DNA from: Streptomyces sp. 150FB | GTDB taxonomy: Bacteria; Actinomycetota; Actinomycetes; Streptomycetales; Streptomycetaceae | Length of the DNA: 32,489 bases | Reading direction: 5' to 3' | NCBI RefSeq assembly: GCF_000818195.1 | Contig: NZ_JTHL01000001.1 | Coordinates: forward strand, 272,396 to 304,884 | Part shown: in pieces, positions 1-7,439 of the stretch | Numbering within the stretch: the first letter of the stretch is position 1 | Layout of the letters: every line of letters starts with the position of its first letter | Notes under the pieces: model-generated | Databases searched by the model: none | The model's input: the letters and a program-made list of their open reading frames with translations, nothing else | What the model was told of the DNA's origin: nothing | Translations under genes and position numbers: made by a program

Positions 1-1
1 C

Positions 2-643
2 AGCGGGGCGGGCGTGCCCGAGGCGGTCGCCGGCGCCGACACGGTGGTGCACCTCGCGACGACCCGGGGCCACGGGGACGTGGCGGCGACCAGGAATCTG
101 CTGGCAGCGGCCCGTGAGGCGGGGGTGGCGCATCTGGTGCTGATCTCGATCGTGGGGATCGAGTCCATCCCGATGGGGTACTACCGCGACAAGGTGACCG
201 TCGAGGGCTTGGTGGCGGAGTCGGGGCTGCCGTACACGGTGCTGCGGGCGACCCAGTTCCACTCGCTCGTCGACGAGATCCTGGCCGCGCAGCGCTTCTC
301 CCCGGTCCTCCTCGCGCCTGGTTTCGCCCTTCAGCCCATCGCCGTGGAGGATGTCGCCGGGCGTCTCACCGAGCTGACCGGATCCGGTCCCTCCGGCCGG
401 GTGCCGGACATCGGCGGGCCGCAGCGGCGCGCTGTGGGTGATCTGGCGGCGGCGTGGCGACGGGCCAAGGGGTCGCGACGTCCGGTTCTGCCGCTGAAGC
501 TGCCGGGAAAGGCGTTCGCCGGGTTCGCGGCGGGGCACGCGCTGGTGCCGGGGCCCGCGTACGGGCACCGCACCTTCGAGGACCATATGGCCGCGCGGTA
601 CGGAGCCGGGCGGAACGGGGCCGCGCGACAGGGGGCCGAATGA
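2..643 (+). CDS. NmrA-type NAD(P)-binding oxidoreductase, 5' end outside window
   Basis: The frame is open from the left edge, so the N-terminal GxxGxxG nucleotide-binding loop lies outside the window. A GTG at 14 is in frame but is not a credible start, because it would remove the first beta-alpha-beta unit. Visible are the DTVVHLAT strand, the LISIVG strand, a YYRDK motif (YxxxK spacing) and the YTVLRATQF segment, all typical of atypical short-chain dehydrogenases of the NmrA/SDR group. It resembles the oxidoreductase at 8660-9400 along its whole visible length (ISIVGIE against VSIVGVE, YYRDK against YYRAK, RATQF against RVTQF), so the two are paralogues. It converges with the zinc-finger gene, with one base between the stop codons. 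The substrate is unknown. Confidence 0.85.
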   Translation, partial: SGAGVPEAVAGADTVVHLATTRGHGDVAATRNLLAAAREAGVAHLVLISIVGIESIPMGYYRDKVTVEGLVAESGLPYTVLRATQFHSLVDEILAAQRFSPVLLAPGFALQPIAVEDVAGRLTELTGSGPSGRVPDIGGPQRRAVGDLAAAWRRAKGSRRPVLPLKLPGKAFAGFAAGHALVPGPAYGHRTFEDHMAARYGAGRNGAARQGAE

Positions 644-644
644 G

Positions 645-962
645 TCAGGCCGGGCGCACCGGGCCCATGCCCTCGACCTCGAAGCTGATCTCGTCCTCGT
701 AACACCACCACCAGGCCTCGCCCGGCTCGTAGGAGCGGATGAGCGGGTGCCCGGTCGCCTTGTAGTGCGCGGTGGCGTGTGCGTTCTTCGAGGAGTCGCA
801 GCATCCGATGTGCCCGCACGTCTGGCATTCCCGCAGGTGGACCCAGGTGTCCCCGACTGCGACGCACTCCGTACAACTGTCCGGGCTGTCGGGGGTCACC
901 GGTTCCACGTCCGCGAGGTGGGCGCAGATGAGCTGGGTCGTCCGTTCCGTGTCGTCTCCCAT
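645..962 (-). CDS. UBP-type zinc finger protein
   Basis: A 105-aa protein that is essentially one UBP-type zinc finger. The ordered Cys/His ligands are visible: CAHL, CTEC, the HLRECQTCGHIGCCDSS core, then HATAHY and TGHPL, followed by a Trp-rich EAWWWCYEDE end. In eukaryotes this fold binds ubiquitin C-termini. Actinobacteria carry short stand-alone copies whose ligand is not established. I start it at the ATG at 962 (protein begins MGDDTE), because relatives begin shortly before the first Cys. An upstream in-frame ATG at 1004 has AAAGG only 2 bases away and would add 14 low-complexity residues. It is divergent from the lipoprotein at 1155. Confidence 0.8.
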   Translation of the reverse strand: MGDDTERTTQLICAHLADVEPVTPDSPDSCTECVAVGDTWVHLRECQTCGHIGCCDSSKNAHATAHYKATGHPLIRSYEPGEAWWWCYEDEISFEVEGMGPVRPA

Positions 963-1050
963 GGAGCTGCCGCCCGTCCGGCCGCTTCGGCCATTTCGAG
1001 TCATCGCCTTTTCACGCTACGGCCGCTTTCCGGACACCGCCAGCAGAGCG

Positions 1051-1078
1051 GGAACCGGCGGCAGCCCAAAAGCGTCTT
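1051..1078 (+). promoter_or_regulatory. ECF (sigma-E-like) promoter of the lipoprotein gene
   Basis: GGAACC (1051-1056), 16-bp spacer, CGTCTT (1073-1078). This is a full match to the GGAAC/GTC class of ECF promoters known in Streptomyces for cell-envelope stress (sigma-E). Transcription would start near 1085, giving a leader of about 70 nt before the GTG at 1155. Its -10 (CGTCTT) differs from the CGTRTN -10 of the promoters at 10544-22438, so a different sigma factor may read it. Confidence 0.6.
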
Positions 1079-1154
1079 GACAGCGGTCCGACAACGGGCA
1101 AGCCTGGACATTCGGTCATCGATCGAGGCCGGCGGGGGATTCGGGGGGATCATC

Positions 1155-2120
1155 GTGACAAACACGCGTACACGCAGGTCGGGGAGGGGTGCGGCGGTCG
1201 GCACGGCGCTGGTGGTGCTGCTGCCGCTGGGGCTCACGGCGTGCGGCACGGGGGGTGACGACGGGAAGGACGGCGCCGGTACGCCGAGCGCGGTCGGTTC
1301 GCCCACCCCGAGCCCGTCGCCGACCGTCGATCCGGCCGTGTACCGCCGTACGCTCGACAGCACGCTCGGCCCGGTCGACAAGGCCTTCCGCGCCGTCGAC
1401 AGCGCCAAGGAGGGCAAGGCGCTCGACCAGGCGATAGCCAAGGCTGCGGACTCGGCCAGGAGCGCCGCCGCACTGCTGGAATCCGCCGAGGCGCCGGAGG
1501 ACGCGGTCGACGGCACTCTCTCGCTGGCGGATTCGCTGCGCGGTCTCAGCGACACCCTCACCGACTCGCAGGCGGGCGGGGGCCGCTGCGCCACCTCGCC
1601 GCGTGTGGAGCTGGGATCGGACCCGACGGCCCTCGGGGGCGTACGGGACGCCGCCGGCACGCTCAGCGGGCTCGGCTATCCCGTGCACCTGAAGCTGCCG
1701 CGTACCGAGAAGGCCAAGAACCGCCGGCTCAGCACCGGCTCGTTCATCAAGGACACCGGCCGGAGCGGCCTCGGGAAGCTCACCGTCAAGAACGGCACGG
1801 ACAGCGACGCGGTGGTGACGCTGACGCGCGGGAAGAAGACCGCGTTCACCGTGTATCTGCGCAAGGGCGGCAGCTCGACGGTGCGGAGCGTCAACAACGG
1901 CACATACACGGTCTACTTCACCATGGGTGAGGACTGGAACTCAGCGAAGAAGTCCTTCACCCGGGACTGCTCGTTCGAGAAGTTCGACGACCCGGCGGAC
2001 TTCCACACCCGGCAGGTGTCGGGCGGTACGCAGTACGACGTGCTGACGTTCTCGCTGGCCAAGTCGATCGGCGGGAACGCGACGACCACCGGGGTGCCGC
2101 AGGAGGACTTCCCGTCCTGA
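1155..2120 (+). CDS. Secreted lipoprotein of unknown function
   Basis: A 321-aa lipoprotein. The N-terminus has basic residues (TRTRRSGRG), a hydrophobic core and the lipobox LTAC at residues 25-28, followed by a Ser/Pro/Thr linker (SPTPSPSP), so it should be anchored outside the membrane. Residues ~50-130 are Ala-rich and look helical. The C-terminal ~120 residues (KLTVKNGTDSDAVVTL onward) look like an all-beta domain. The GTG at 1155 is chosen because a GGGGGGAT Shine-Dalgarno lies 5 bases upstream and the signal peptide begins right after it. The open frame reaches back to 747, but that part is antisense to the zinc-finger gene. The ECF-like promoter at 1051-1078 suggests expression under envelope stress. 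I do not recognise a named family. Confidence 0.85.
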   Translation: MTNTRTRRSGRGAAVGTALVVLLPLGLTACGTGGDDGKDGAGTPSAVGSPTPSPSPTVDPAVYRRTLDSTLGPVDKAFRAVDSAKEGKALDQAIAKAADSARSAAALLESAEAPEDAVDGTLSLADSLRGLSDTLTDSQAGGGRCATSPRVELGSDPTALGGVRDAAGTLSGLGYPVHLKLPRTEKAKNRRLSTGSFIKDTGRSGLGKLTVKNGTDSDAVVTLTRGKKTAFTVYLRKGGSSTVRSVNNGTYTVYFTMGEDWNSAKKSFTRDCSFEKFDDPADFHTRQVSGGTQYDVLTFSLAKSIGGNATTTGVPQEDFPS

Positions 2121-2134
2121 CGGACGCGGACGCG

Positions 2135-2183
2135 GGGGTACGCGGGACCGGCAGGGGTACGCGGGCCGGGCGGGATACGCGGG
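2135..2183 (+). repeat. Three tandem-like GGGRTACGCGGG repeats
   Basis: Three copies of a 12-bp unit GGG(G/A)TACGCGGG lie at 2135-2146, 2154-2165 and 2172-2183, with periods of 19 and 18 bp. They sit 15-60 bp after the lipoprotein stop. No coding frame explains them. They may be repeat expansion or protein-binding sites; nothing more can be said. Confidence 0.6.
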
Positions 2184-2195
2184 GCGGGCGGGGCC

Positions 2196-2222
2196 GGGAA
2201 CAAGGGGGCGGCGCCGTCCGTT
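2196..2222 (+). promoter_or_regulatory. Possible sigma-R-like promoter of the structured RNA
   Basis: GGGAAC (2196-2201), 18-bp spacer, GTT (2220-2222). The layout resembles the GGGAAT-N18/19-GTT promoters of the Streptomyces thiol-stress sigma factor. An overlapping TATCTA at 2225-2230 could instead serve as a housekeeping -10. Either would start RNA near 2230-2238, where the structured region begins. Confidence 0.3.
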
Positions 2223-2228
2223 CCTATC

Positions 2229-2398
2229 TATGTGGGTGCGGATGGGACAGTGTCCCCGGGCCCCACATATGAATCGCACATGGGGACGATCGTTCGGCTG
2301 AAGCCCCATGATGCTCATCGCCGCGAGGCGACCGCCATCCGCACTCCGCCCCTTTGTCGGGCCCCGACCGGTCTCCCCCGTCCGGTCGGGGTCTTTTT
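2229..2398 (+). ncRNA. Candidate structured non-coding RNA (~170 nt) ending in a terminator
   Basis: Several perfect pairings nest here. A 10-bp long-range helix joins 2236-2245 (GTGCGGATGG) to 2335-2344. Inside it are a 7-bp stem, 2279-2285 with 2304-2310 (CATGGGG/CCCCATG), and a 5-bp hairpin, 2318-2322 with 2327-2331, closed by a GCGA tetraloop of the GNRA type. An alternative 8-bp helix pairs TATGTGGG (2229-2236) with 2262-2269 and competes with the long-range helix at 2236. A strong intrinsic terminator follows at once. No convincing ORF with ribosome site lies inside. The shape is that of an aptamer or independent sRNA. I could not match it to SRP RNA, 6C RNA or a known riboswitch by eye. 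The SARP gene 170 bp downstream appears to have its own promoter, so an independent transcript is more likely than a leader. Confidence 0.45.
2362..2398 (+). terminator. Intrinsic terminator with U-tract
   Basis: The 10-bp perfect stem CCCCGACCGG (2362-2371) / CCGGTCGGGG (2382-2391) has a 10-nt C-rich loop and is followed by TCTTTTT. This is one of the few canonical T-tract terminators in the window and ends transcription well before the SARP gene. Confidence 0.85.
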
Positions 2399-2550
2399 GC
2401 TGTCTCTTCATCACTGGGCGTTCGTCGAGGGTTACGAGCGGTGCGTTTTTCGCGGCCCGCCCCGCCCGCTTCCCCGGTATTGTCCCGCGTACTCTTTGAA
2501 AAGCCACGCCGCACCGGCGATACCGTGATACGGCCGGAGCGGGCACGCCC

Positions 2551-2556
2551 TACACT
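2551..2556 (+). promoter_or_regulatory. -10 box of the SARP gene, predicts a leaderless mRNA
   Basis: TACACT fits the TANNNT -10 consensus and ends 8 bases before the GTG start at 2565. RNA would begin at or next to the start codon. No Shine-Dalgarno is present upstream of that GTG (CTCCCCGACT), which agrees with leaderless translation. The -35 region is weak. TTGAAA at 2496-2501 could serve a second upstream promoter. Confidence 0.45.
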
Positions 2557-2564
2557 CCCCGACT

Positions 2565-5534
2565 GTGCGTTTCATTGTGTTGGGACCGGTCAGGGCGTGG
2601 CGTGATGGTGTCGAGCTGGAGTTGGGGCCACCCAAGCAACGGGCCTTGCTCGCCTTTCTACTGACGCGTACGGGCCAGCCCGTCGCCGTCCACGAGATCG
2701 TCGACGTCCTGTGGGGGCAGGACCCGCCGGACAGCGCGGTCAATGTGGTGCACCGGCATGTCGGCGCGCTGCGCCGGCTGCTCGAACCCGACCTGCCCAC
2801 CAGGGCCGCTTCGCGGCGGCTGGTACGCGGCTCCGGCGGTTACCGGCTCGATCTGGGGACGGACGACCTGGACCTGCTGCGGTTCCGCGCCCTGCGCGAG
2901 GAGGCGCGGCGCCTCGCCGAGGAGGGGTCGCCGAAGCCGGCCACGGAACTGCTCATCGAGGCGCTCACCCTGTGGCGGGGCCCGGTGGCGACCGGGATCG
3001 CCTCCCAGATACGGGCGCATCCGGTGTTCACCGCGGTCGACCGCGAACATCTCGTCGCCGTCAAGGAGGCGTCGGAGACAGCGCTCGACGCGGGGGCCGG
3101 GCTCACCGAGCGGGTCCTGATCACGCTCAGGCAGGCCGCCGCACATCACCCTCTGGACGAGGTGCTCCAGGCCCGGCTGATCGTGGTGCTGGCGGCCACC
3201 GGCCACCAGGCGGAGGCGCTCGACGTCTACCGGACGGTCCGTACGCGGCTCGCGGACGAGCTGGGGCTCGACCCGGGGCCCGAGCTGCGCGCGGCGCAGG
3301 AGCAGGTGCTGCGGCAGAACGTCCCGCTTCCGGCGGCGTCGGTGGACGGGGGTCCGGGCACGGGACCGGTCGCGTCCGGTCCGGCCGACTCATCGAGTCT
3401 GCCCGGCTCTTCCGGCTCTTCCGGCTCGGCTCCGGCGGAAGCAGCCGCGGCGGGGCAGGCCTCGGCCGACCAGTACATACCGAAGGTACGGCCGGCCCAA
3501 CTCCCCGCCGACCTCTCGGCGTTCACCGGCCGGCGCAGCGAACTGGCCAGGACGCACGCGCTGCTGCCCGAGGAGGGCGAGCAGCCGGCCGCCGTGGTGA
3601 TCAGCGCGATCGGCGGCATGGCGGGTGTCGGCAAGACCACGCTCGCCGTGCACTGGGCCCATGAGATCGCCCACCGCTTCCCCGACGGGCAGCTCTACGT
3701 CAACCTCCGCGGCTTCCACCCGACCGGCTCGATCATGACGCCGGGCGATGCGATCCGTACGTTCCTCGACGCCTTCGGGGTGCCTTCGCACCGTATCCCC
3801 GCCGGTCTCGACGCCCAGGCGGCGCTGTACCGCAGCCTGCTGGCCGGCCGGCGGGTGCTGGTCCTGCTGGACAACGCCCGGGACACCGAGCAGGTGCGTC
3901 CGCTGCTTCCCGGCGCGCCGGGCTGTCTGGTCATCGTCACCAGCCGCAACCAGCTTCACGGTCTGATCGCCGGTGAGGGCGCCCGTCCCATCGAGCTGGA
4001 CGTGCTCACGGTGCGGGAGGCGCGGGAGTTCCTGACGCGCAGGCTGGGCGCCGCCCGTACGGCGGCCGAGCCGGCCGCCACCAACGAGATCATCGGCCTG
4101 TGCGGACGGCTCCCGCTGGCGCTGTCCATCGTCGGCGCACGCGCGACCGTCAACCAGGCGTTCTCCCTCGCCTCGGTCGCCGCCGAACTCCGCGAGTCCC
4201 ACGGAAGTCTGGACGCCTTCGCCGTCGACGACCCCGTCACCGACGCGCGCAGCGTCTTCTCCTGGTCGTACAGCACACTCAGCGCGGGCGCCGCCCGGCT
4301 GTTCCGGCTGCTCGCCCTGCATCCGGGGCCGGACGGCTCGGCCGGAGCCGCGGCGAGCCTGGCGGGGCTCCCGGTCCGTGAAGTGCGGCCGCTGCTCTCG
4401 GAGTTGGTACGTGCCCATCTGCTGACGGAGCACGCACCCGGCCGGTACGTCTTCCACGAGCTGCTCAACGCCTACGCCGCCGAACTGACCCGTGCCGAGG
4501 ACGGGAAGGACGTACGCATCGACGCGCTGCACCGGATGCTCGACCACTACCTGCACAGCGCGCAGGCGGCCGACAGCCTGCTCGCGCCGCACCGTGAACG
4601 CATCACACTGCCGGCGCCGTGTCCCGGCGCGAATCCTGTGCGGTTCACCGACAAAGGCCAGGCGGCCGACTGGCTCGACGCGGAACACCTGGTGCTGCTG
4701 GCCGCCGTGCACCAGGAGGCGAGGCGCGGTTCGGGGGCGCACTGCTGGCAGCTCGCGGCGACGCTGGAGCTGTGCCTCGACCGGCTCGGCCGGTGGCAGG
4801 AACAACTCGCCGTCCAGGCGGTGGCCCTCACCTCGGCGCAGCGCCTGGGAGATCTGGCGGGGCAGGCCCACACCCACCGGGCCCTGGGGTTCGCGTACGG
4901 CAGGCTCGACCACCGCGACGAGGCGTACGAACACCTGCTGCGGGCGCTGGAGTTGTTCGACGAGGTGGACGATCCCATCTCCAAGGGGCGGGTGCACCGC
5001 TATCTCGCCTTCCTCTGCAACAAGTTCGGCCGCCATCTGCAGGCCCTCGACCACTACCGGCAGGCCTTCGCGCTCTACGGCCCGGGAGGCCGGTGCGGCG
5101 CGCACGGGAGGATCTTCAACGAGGTCGGCTGGACCCACATCCTGCTCGGCGAGTACGAGAAGGCACTGGACCAGTGCCGGCAGGCGCTCGCCGTGGGCCA
5201 GGAGGTCGGCGACCGCGACGGTGAGGCGGCGGCCTGGGACAGCCTCGGCTACGCCCATCACCATCTGGCCCAGTACCGCCAGGCGCTGGCCTGCTACGGG
5301 CACGCCCTGGACCTGTACAGGGAGGTCCACGACCGCTATCTGGAGGCCGACACCCTGGTCCACATGGGCGACAGCCACGAGGCGGCCGGCGCCAACGGCC
5401 TGGCGGCCTCGGCATGGCTCCAGGCGCTGGACATCGTCGACGCCTTCGACCATCCGGACGCGGCGCAGATCAGGGAGAAGCTGGAGCGCCTGAAGGAGAC
5501 GGAACGCAGGGTGGCGCTGTCGCTCCCGGCCTGA
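2565..5534 (+). CDS. AfsR/SARP-family transcriptional activator with NB-ARC ATPase and TPR domains
   Basis: A 989-aa regulator. Residues 1-95 form an OmpR-like winged helix (MRFIVLGPVRAWRDG start, then PPKQRALLAFLL and AVNVVHRHVGALRRLLEP). Residues ~96-245 are the bacterial transcriptional activator domain, ending LADELGLDPGPELR. A Ser/Gly/Ala linker follows. The NB-ARC ATPase runs ~320-640, with P-loop GMAGVGKTT (Lys357), Walker B-like RVLVLLDNARD and the GLxxL-type motif GRLPLAL. The C-terminus (~730-970) holds tetratricopeptide repeats. Family members such as AfsR bind direct repeats next to -10 boxes and recruit RNA polymerase, often activating antibiotic genes. The ATPase/TPR part senses a signal or partner that is not known here. 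No biosynthetic cluster is adjacent, so it may act pleiotropically. The start is fixed by the domain edge and the leaderless -10. Confidence 0.95.
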   Translation: MRFIVLGPVRAWRDGVELELGPPKQRALLAFLLTRTGQPVAVHEIVDVLWGQDPPDSAVNVVHRHVGALRRLLEPDLPTRAASRRLVRGSGGYRLDLGTDDLDLLRFRALREEARRLAEEGSPKPATELLIEALTLWRGPVATGIASQIRAHPVFTAVDREHLVAVKEASETALDAGAGLTERVLITLRQAAAHHPLDEVLQARLIVVLAATGHQAEALDVYRTVRTRLADELGLDPGPELRAAQEQVLRQNVPLPAASVDGGPGTGPVASGPADSSSLPGSSGSSGSAPAEAAAAGQASADQYIPKVRPAQLPADLSAFTGRRSELARTHALLPEEGEQPAAVVISAIGGMAGVGKTTLAVHWAHEIAHRFPDGQLYVNLRGFHPTGSIMTPGDAIRTFLDAFGVPSHRIPAGLDAQAALYRSLLAGRRVLVLLDNARDTEQVRPLLPGAPGCLVIVTSRNQLHGLIAGEGARPIELDVLTVREAREFLTRRLGAARTAAEPAATNEIIGLCGRLPLALSIVGARATVNQAFSLASVAAELRESHGSLDAFAVDDPVTDARSVFSWSYSTLSAGAARLFRLLALHPGPDGSAGAAASLAGLPVREVRPLLSELVRAHLLTEHAPGRYVFHELLNAYAAELTRAEDGKDVRIDALHRMLDHYLHSAQAADSLLAPHRERITLPAPCPGANPVRFTDKGQAADWLDAEHLVLLAAVHQEARRGSGAHCWQLAATLELCLDRLGRWQEQLAVQAVALTSAQRLGDLAGQAHTHRALGFAYGRLDHRDEAYEHLLRALELFDEVDDPISKGRVHRYLAFLCNKFGRHLQALDHYRQAFALYGPGGRCGAHGRIFNEVGWTHILLGEYEKALDQCRQALAVGQEVGDRDGEAAAWDSLGYAHHHLAQYRQALACYGHALDLYREVHDRYLEADTLVHMGDSHEAAGANGLAASAWLQALDIVDAFDHPDAAQIREKLERLKETERRVALSLPA

Positions 5535-5604
5535 GAGGGCGGTTCGTGAGGTGGTGTCCGGTTGCGGGTGAGAGATTCCCCGCTCGCGGCCAGTTGCCGG
5601 GGAC

Positions 5605-5634
5605 TTGATAGGCAAGTGAGGAGTTGCCTATTCT
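5605..5634 (+). promoter_or_regulatory. Promoter with overlapping ArsR operator
   Basis: TTGATA (5605-5610) and TATTCT (5629-5634), 18 bp apart, form a housekeeping-type promoter whose start point falls at about 5641, the GTG start. A perfect 8-bp inverted repeat, ATAGGCAA (5608-5615) / TTGCCTAT (5624-5631), overlaps both boxes. A regulator bound there would block RNA polymerase, so the site is most likely the autoregulatory operator of the ArsR protein encoded next. Confidence 0.75.
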
Positions 5635-5640
5635 GTGGGT

Positions 5641-5943
5641 GTGGCCGATGACCTGTTCAAAGCCTTGGCCGACCCCACCCGTCGCACCATCCTCGACGAG
5701 CTCACGGAGAAGTCCGGACAGACACTGTTCGAGATCTGCGCGCGACTGAGCATGAAACATCAGCTTGGCATCTCGCGTCAGGGGGTCTCCCAGCACCTCG
5801 CCGTGCTGGAGGCCGCCGGGCTCGTCGAGACCAGGCGGGAGGGCCGCTACAAGTTCCACGACCTGAACACGGCCCCGCTGCGGCAGATCGCCGAGCGATG
5901 GCCCGCGCCCGACACATCCGGAGCAGAGGAGAGCACCCCGTGA
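5641..5943 (+). CDS. ArsR-family winged-helix repressor
   Basis: A 100-aa protein starting VADDLFKALADPTRRTIL, the usual opening of the ArsR family. The recognition helix is in SRQGVSQHLAVLEAAGLV, followed by the wing TRREGRYKFHDL. No CxC metal-binding motif is seen. The protein has one Cys (EICARL), so this is probably a non-metal member. A GTG at 5635 is also in frame, but the promoter start point predicted at ~5641 favours the second GTG and a leaderless message. Its stop overlaps the start of the VOC gene by 4 bases (GTGA), so the two form an operon and are translationally coupled. It probably represses both genes. Confidence 0.9.
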   Translation: MADDLFKALADPTRRTILDELTEKSGQTLFEICARLSMKHQLGISRQGVSQHLAVLEAAGLVETRREGRYKFHDLNTAPLRQIAERWPAPDTSGAEESTP

Positions 5944-6332
5944 AGATCCATCTGACCAGCATCTTCGTCGACGACCAGGCCAAGGCCCTGCGCTTCTACA
6001 CCGAGATCCTCGGATTCGTGAAGAAGCACGACGTCCCGCTGGGCGAGACGGACCGGTGGCTCACCGTCGTCTCGCCCGACGAGCCCGGCGGCATCGAACT
6101 CCTCCTGGAGCCCGCCGGCCACCCGGCCGTCAGGCCCTACCGCGACGCGCTCGTCAACGACGGCATCCCGCTGGCCCAGTTCGCCGTCGACGACGTGAAG
6201 ACGGAGTACGAGCGCCTGCGCGGCCTCGGCGTCCGCTTCACCCAGGAGCCCCTGGCCATGGGCCCCGTCACCACCGCCGTCTTCGACGACACCTGCGGCA
6301 ACCTCATCCAGATCGCGACACAGCCGCGGTAG
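5940..6332 (+). CDS. VOC (glyoxalase/dioxygenase superfamily) protein
   Basis: A 130-aa single vicinal-oxygen-chelate unit made of two beta-alpha-beta-beta-beta modules. The first is MKIHLTSIFVDDQAKALRFY to GIELLLEP; the second is AQFAVDDVKTEYERLR to DTCGNLIQI. The ending FDDTCGNLIQIA is characteristic. Members are metal-dependent lyases, dioxygenases or antibiotic-binding proteins; the substrate cannot be read from sequence. The GTG start overlaps the arsR-type stop, and AGAGGAGAG about 6 bases upstream is a good ribosome site. The pair is likely an inducible detoxification unit. Confidence 0.9.
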   Translation: MKIHLTSIFVDDQAKALRFYTEILGFVKKHDVPLGETDRWLTVVSPDEPGGIELLLEPAGHPAVRPYRDALVNDGIPLAQFAVDDVKTEYERLRGLGVRFTQEPLAMGPVTTAVFDDTCGNLIQIATQPR

Positions 6333-6388
6333 GCGCTCGGCGGCGGCGACTCGACCCTCGCCCCGAACGCCTGGCGAGCTGAACAAGG

Positions 6389-7258
6389 TTACTTTTCTGA
6401 AGCGGCCCTGTCCGGGCGGAATTCCTCAGCGTGTTCCTCCGCCCACGCGCGGAACGTGCGCGCCGGCACTCCGGTGATCTCCTCCACCGTGGAGGTGATC
6501 ACGTTCGACGCGGGCCGGTTCTCGACGCCGGCCAGGAGCGCCTCGACGAGAGCGGGCGGCCTGCCGTCGGCGAGCATCCGCCGGCGCGCGAGCTGTACGG
6601 GGACCTTCTCGAAGGCGACCGGGTGGCCGATCGCCTCCCCGATCGCCTGTACTTGCTGCGATCTGCTCAGCACCTGCGGTCCGGTGAGAACGTACGTCGC
6701 GCCCTCATGCCCGTCACCGCTCAGCGCCCGCACCGCCACGGCCCCGACATCGCGCTCATGGACCACCGCCGTGGCGGCGATGTCGGGACCACGGACGACG
6801 CGCGTCGTACGGATCTGCCCGGCCCACCCTCGCGCGTTGGAGGCGATGGTGTCCGACCGCAGGACGGTCCACCGCAGGCCCGATTCCTCGATCAGCCGCT
6901 CCATGTCGGCGTGGAGCTGGTTGATGGGATCGGTCTGCCGTTCGGCGTCGTCGTTCACACCGGACGACGAGAGGTAGACGATCCGGCGGGCATGCCGGGC
7001 GATCACCTCCAGGACGGCGGCCGCGCCCCCGGTCGTCAGGAAGGGCCAGATCAGAAACACAACACCGACACCCTTCAGCGCCTCTTCCAGCGTGCCCGGC
7101 TCGGAGAGGTCCCCACCGACGACCGTCACGTCCGCCGGCAGTCCGGCGGCTTCGGGATCACGTACCAACGCGCGCACAGCGGTTTCGGCGGCCAGGAGCT
7201 GACCTACAACTTGCCTGCCGACGTTGCCGGTTGCGCCTGTCACAAGAATCTCGGTCAT
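6389..7258 (-). CDS. NmrA-type NAD(P)H-binding oxidoreductase / quinone reductase-like
   Basis: A 289-aa Rossmann protein. The N-terminus MTEILVTGATGNVGRQV carries the GxxGxxG loop, and a VRALVRDP segment follows at the second strand. The middle has VVFLIWPFLT, IVYLSSSGVNDD and LRWTVLRSDTI, as in NmrA-like proteins and triphenylmethane/quinone reductases. The classical YxxxK pair is not obvious, so the active site is atypical. ATG at 7258 is chosen because the Rossmann strand starts immediately after it. The frame runs 61 codons further upstream, but that part is low-complexity, and no clear Shine-Dalgarno precedes 7258. It is divergent from the broken hydrolase gene at 7440. Confidence 0.85.
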   Translation of the reverse strand: MTEILVTGATGNVGRQVVGQLLAAETAVRALVRDPEAAGLPADVTVVGGDLSEPGTLEEALKGVGVVFLIWPFLTTGGAAAVLEVIARHARRIVYLSSSGVNDDAERQTDPINQLHADMERLIEESGLRWTVLRSDTIASNARGWAGQIRTTRVVRGPDIAATAVVHERDVGAVAVRALSGDGHEGATYVLTGPQVLSRSQQVQAIGEAIGHPVAFEKVPVQLARRRMLADGRPPALVEALLAGVENRPASNVITSTVEEITGVPARTFRAWAEEHAEEFRPDRAASEK

Positions 7259-7388
7259 GAAAGGCCAGCCTCGGCCGTGCCCGGAGTATTCCGTCCGGCG
7301 CCGAGGAGGGTGGGGAAGACCGGCGGGCGCGCGTGGTCGGCGACGACGTGGCGTGCCATGGCGTGCCGTGCCGTGTACCGCGGGAGTG

Positions 7389-7408
7389 TGTCGGTGGTCT
7401 GTCGGTGG
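7389..7408. repeat. Direct repeat TGTCGGTGG with 11-bp period
   Basis: Two copies of TGTCGGTGG (7389-7397 and 7400-7408) lie in the 181-bp divergent gap between the oxidoreductase and the broken hydrolase gene. An 11-bp period puts both on one face of the helix, as for regulators that bind direct repeats. The function is unknown. Confidence 0.35.
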
Positions 7409-7439
7409 CACGTCGGCCGCGGTGTGCATTCTAGTCCGC

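Noticed and set aside
747..1154. N-terminal extension of the lipoprotein open frame
   Set aside because: It is antisense to the zinc-finger gene and would bury the signal peptide and lipobox ~160 residues inside the protein.
2229..2398. Known RNA families (SRP RNA, 6C RNA, cobalamin or c-di-AMP riboswitch)
   Set aside because: The diagnostic motifs, including two loops of six C residues for 6C, were not found. It is kept as an unassigned structured RNA.
3390..5615. 741-codon open frame on the minus strand
   Set aside because: It is antisense to the SARP gene, rich in Arg/Gln/Val without domains. It is open only because of G/C-rich third positions.
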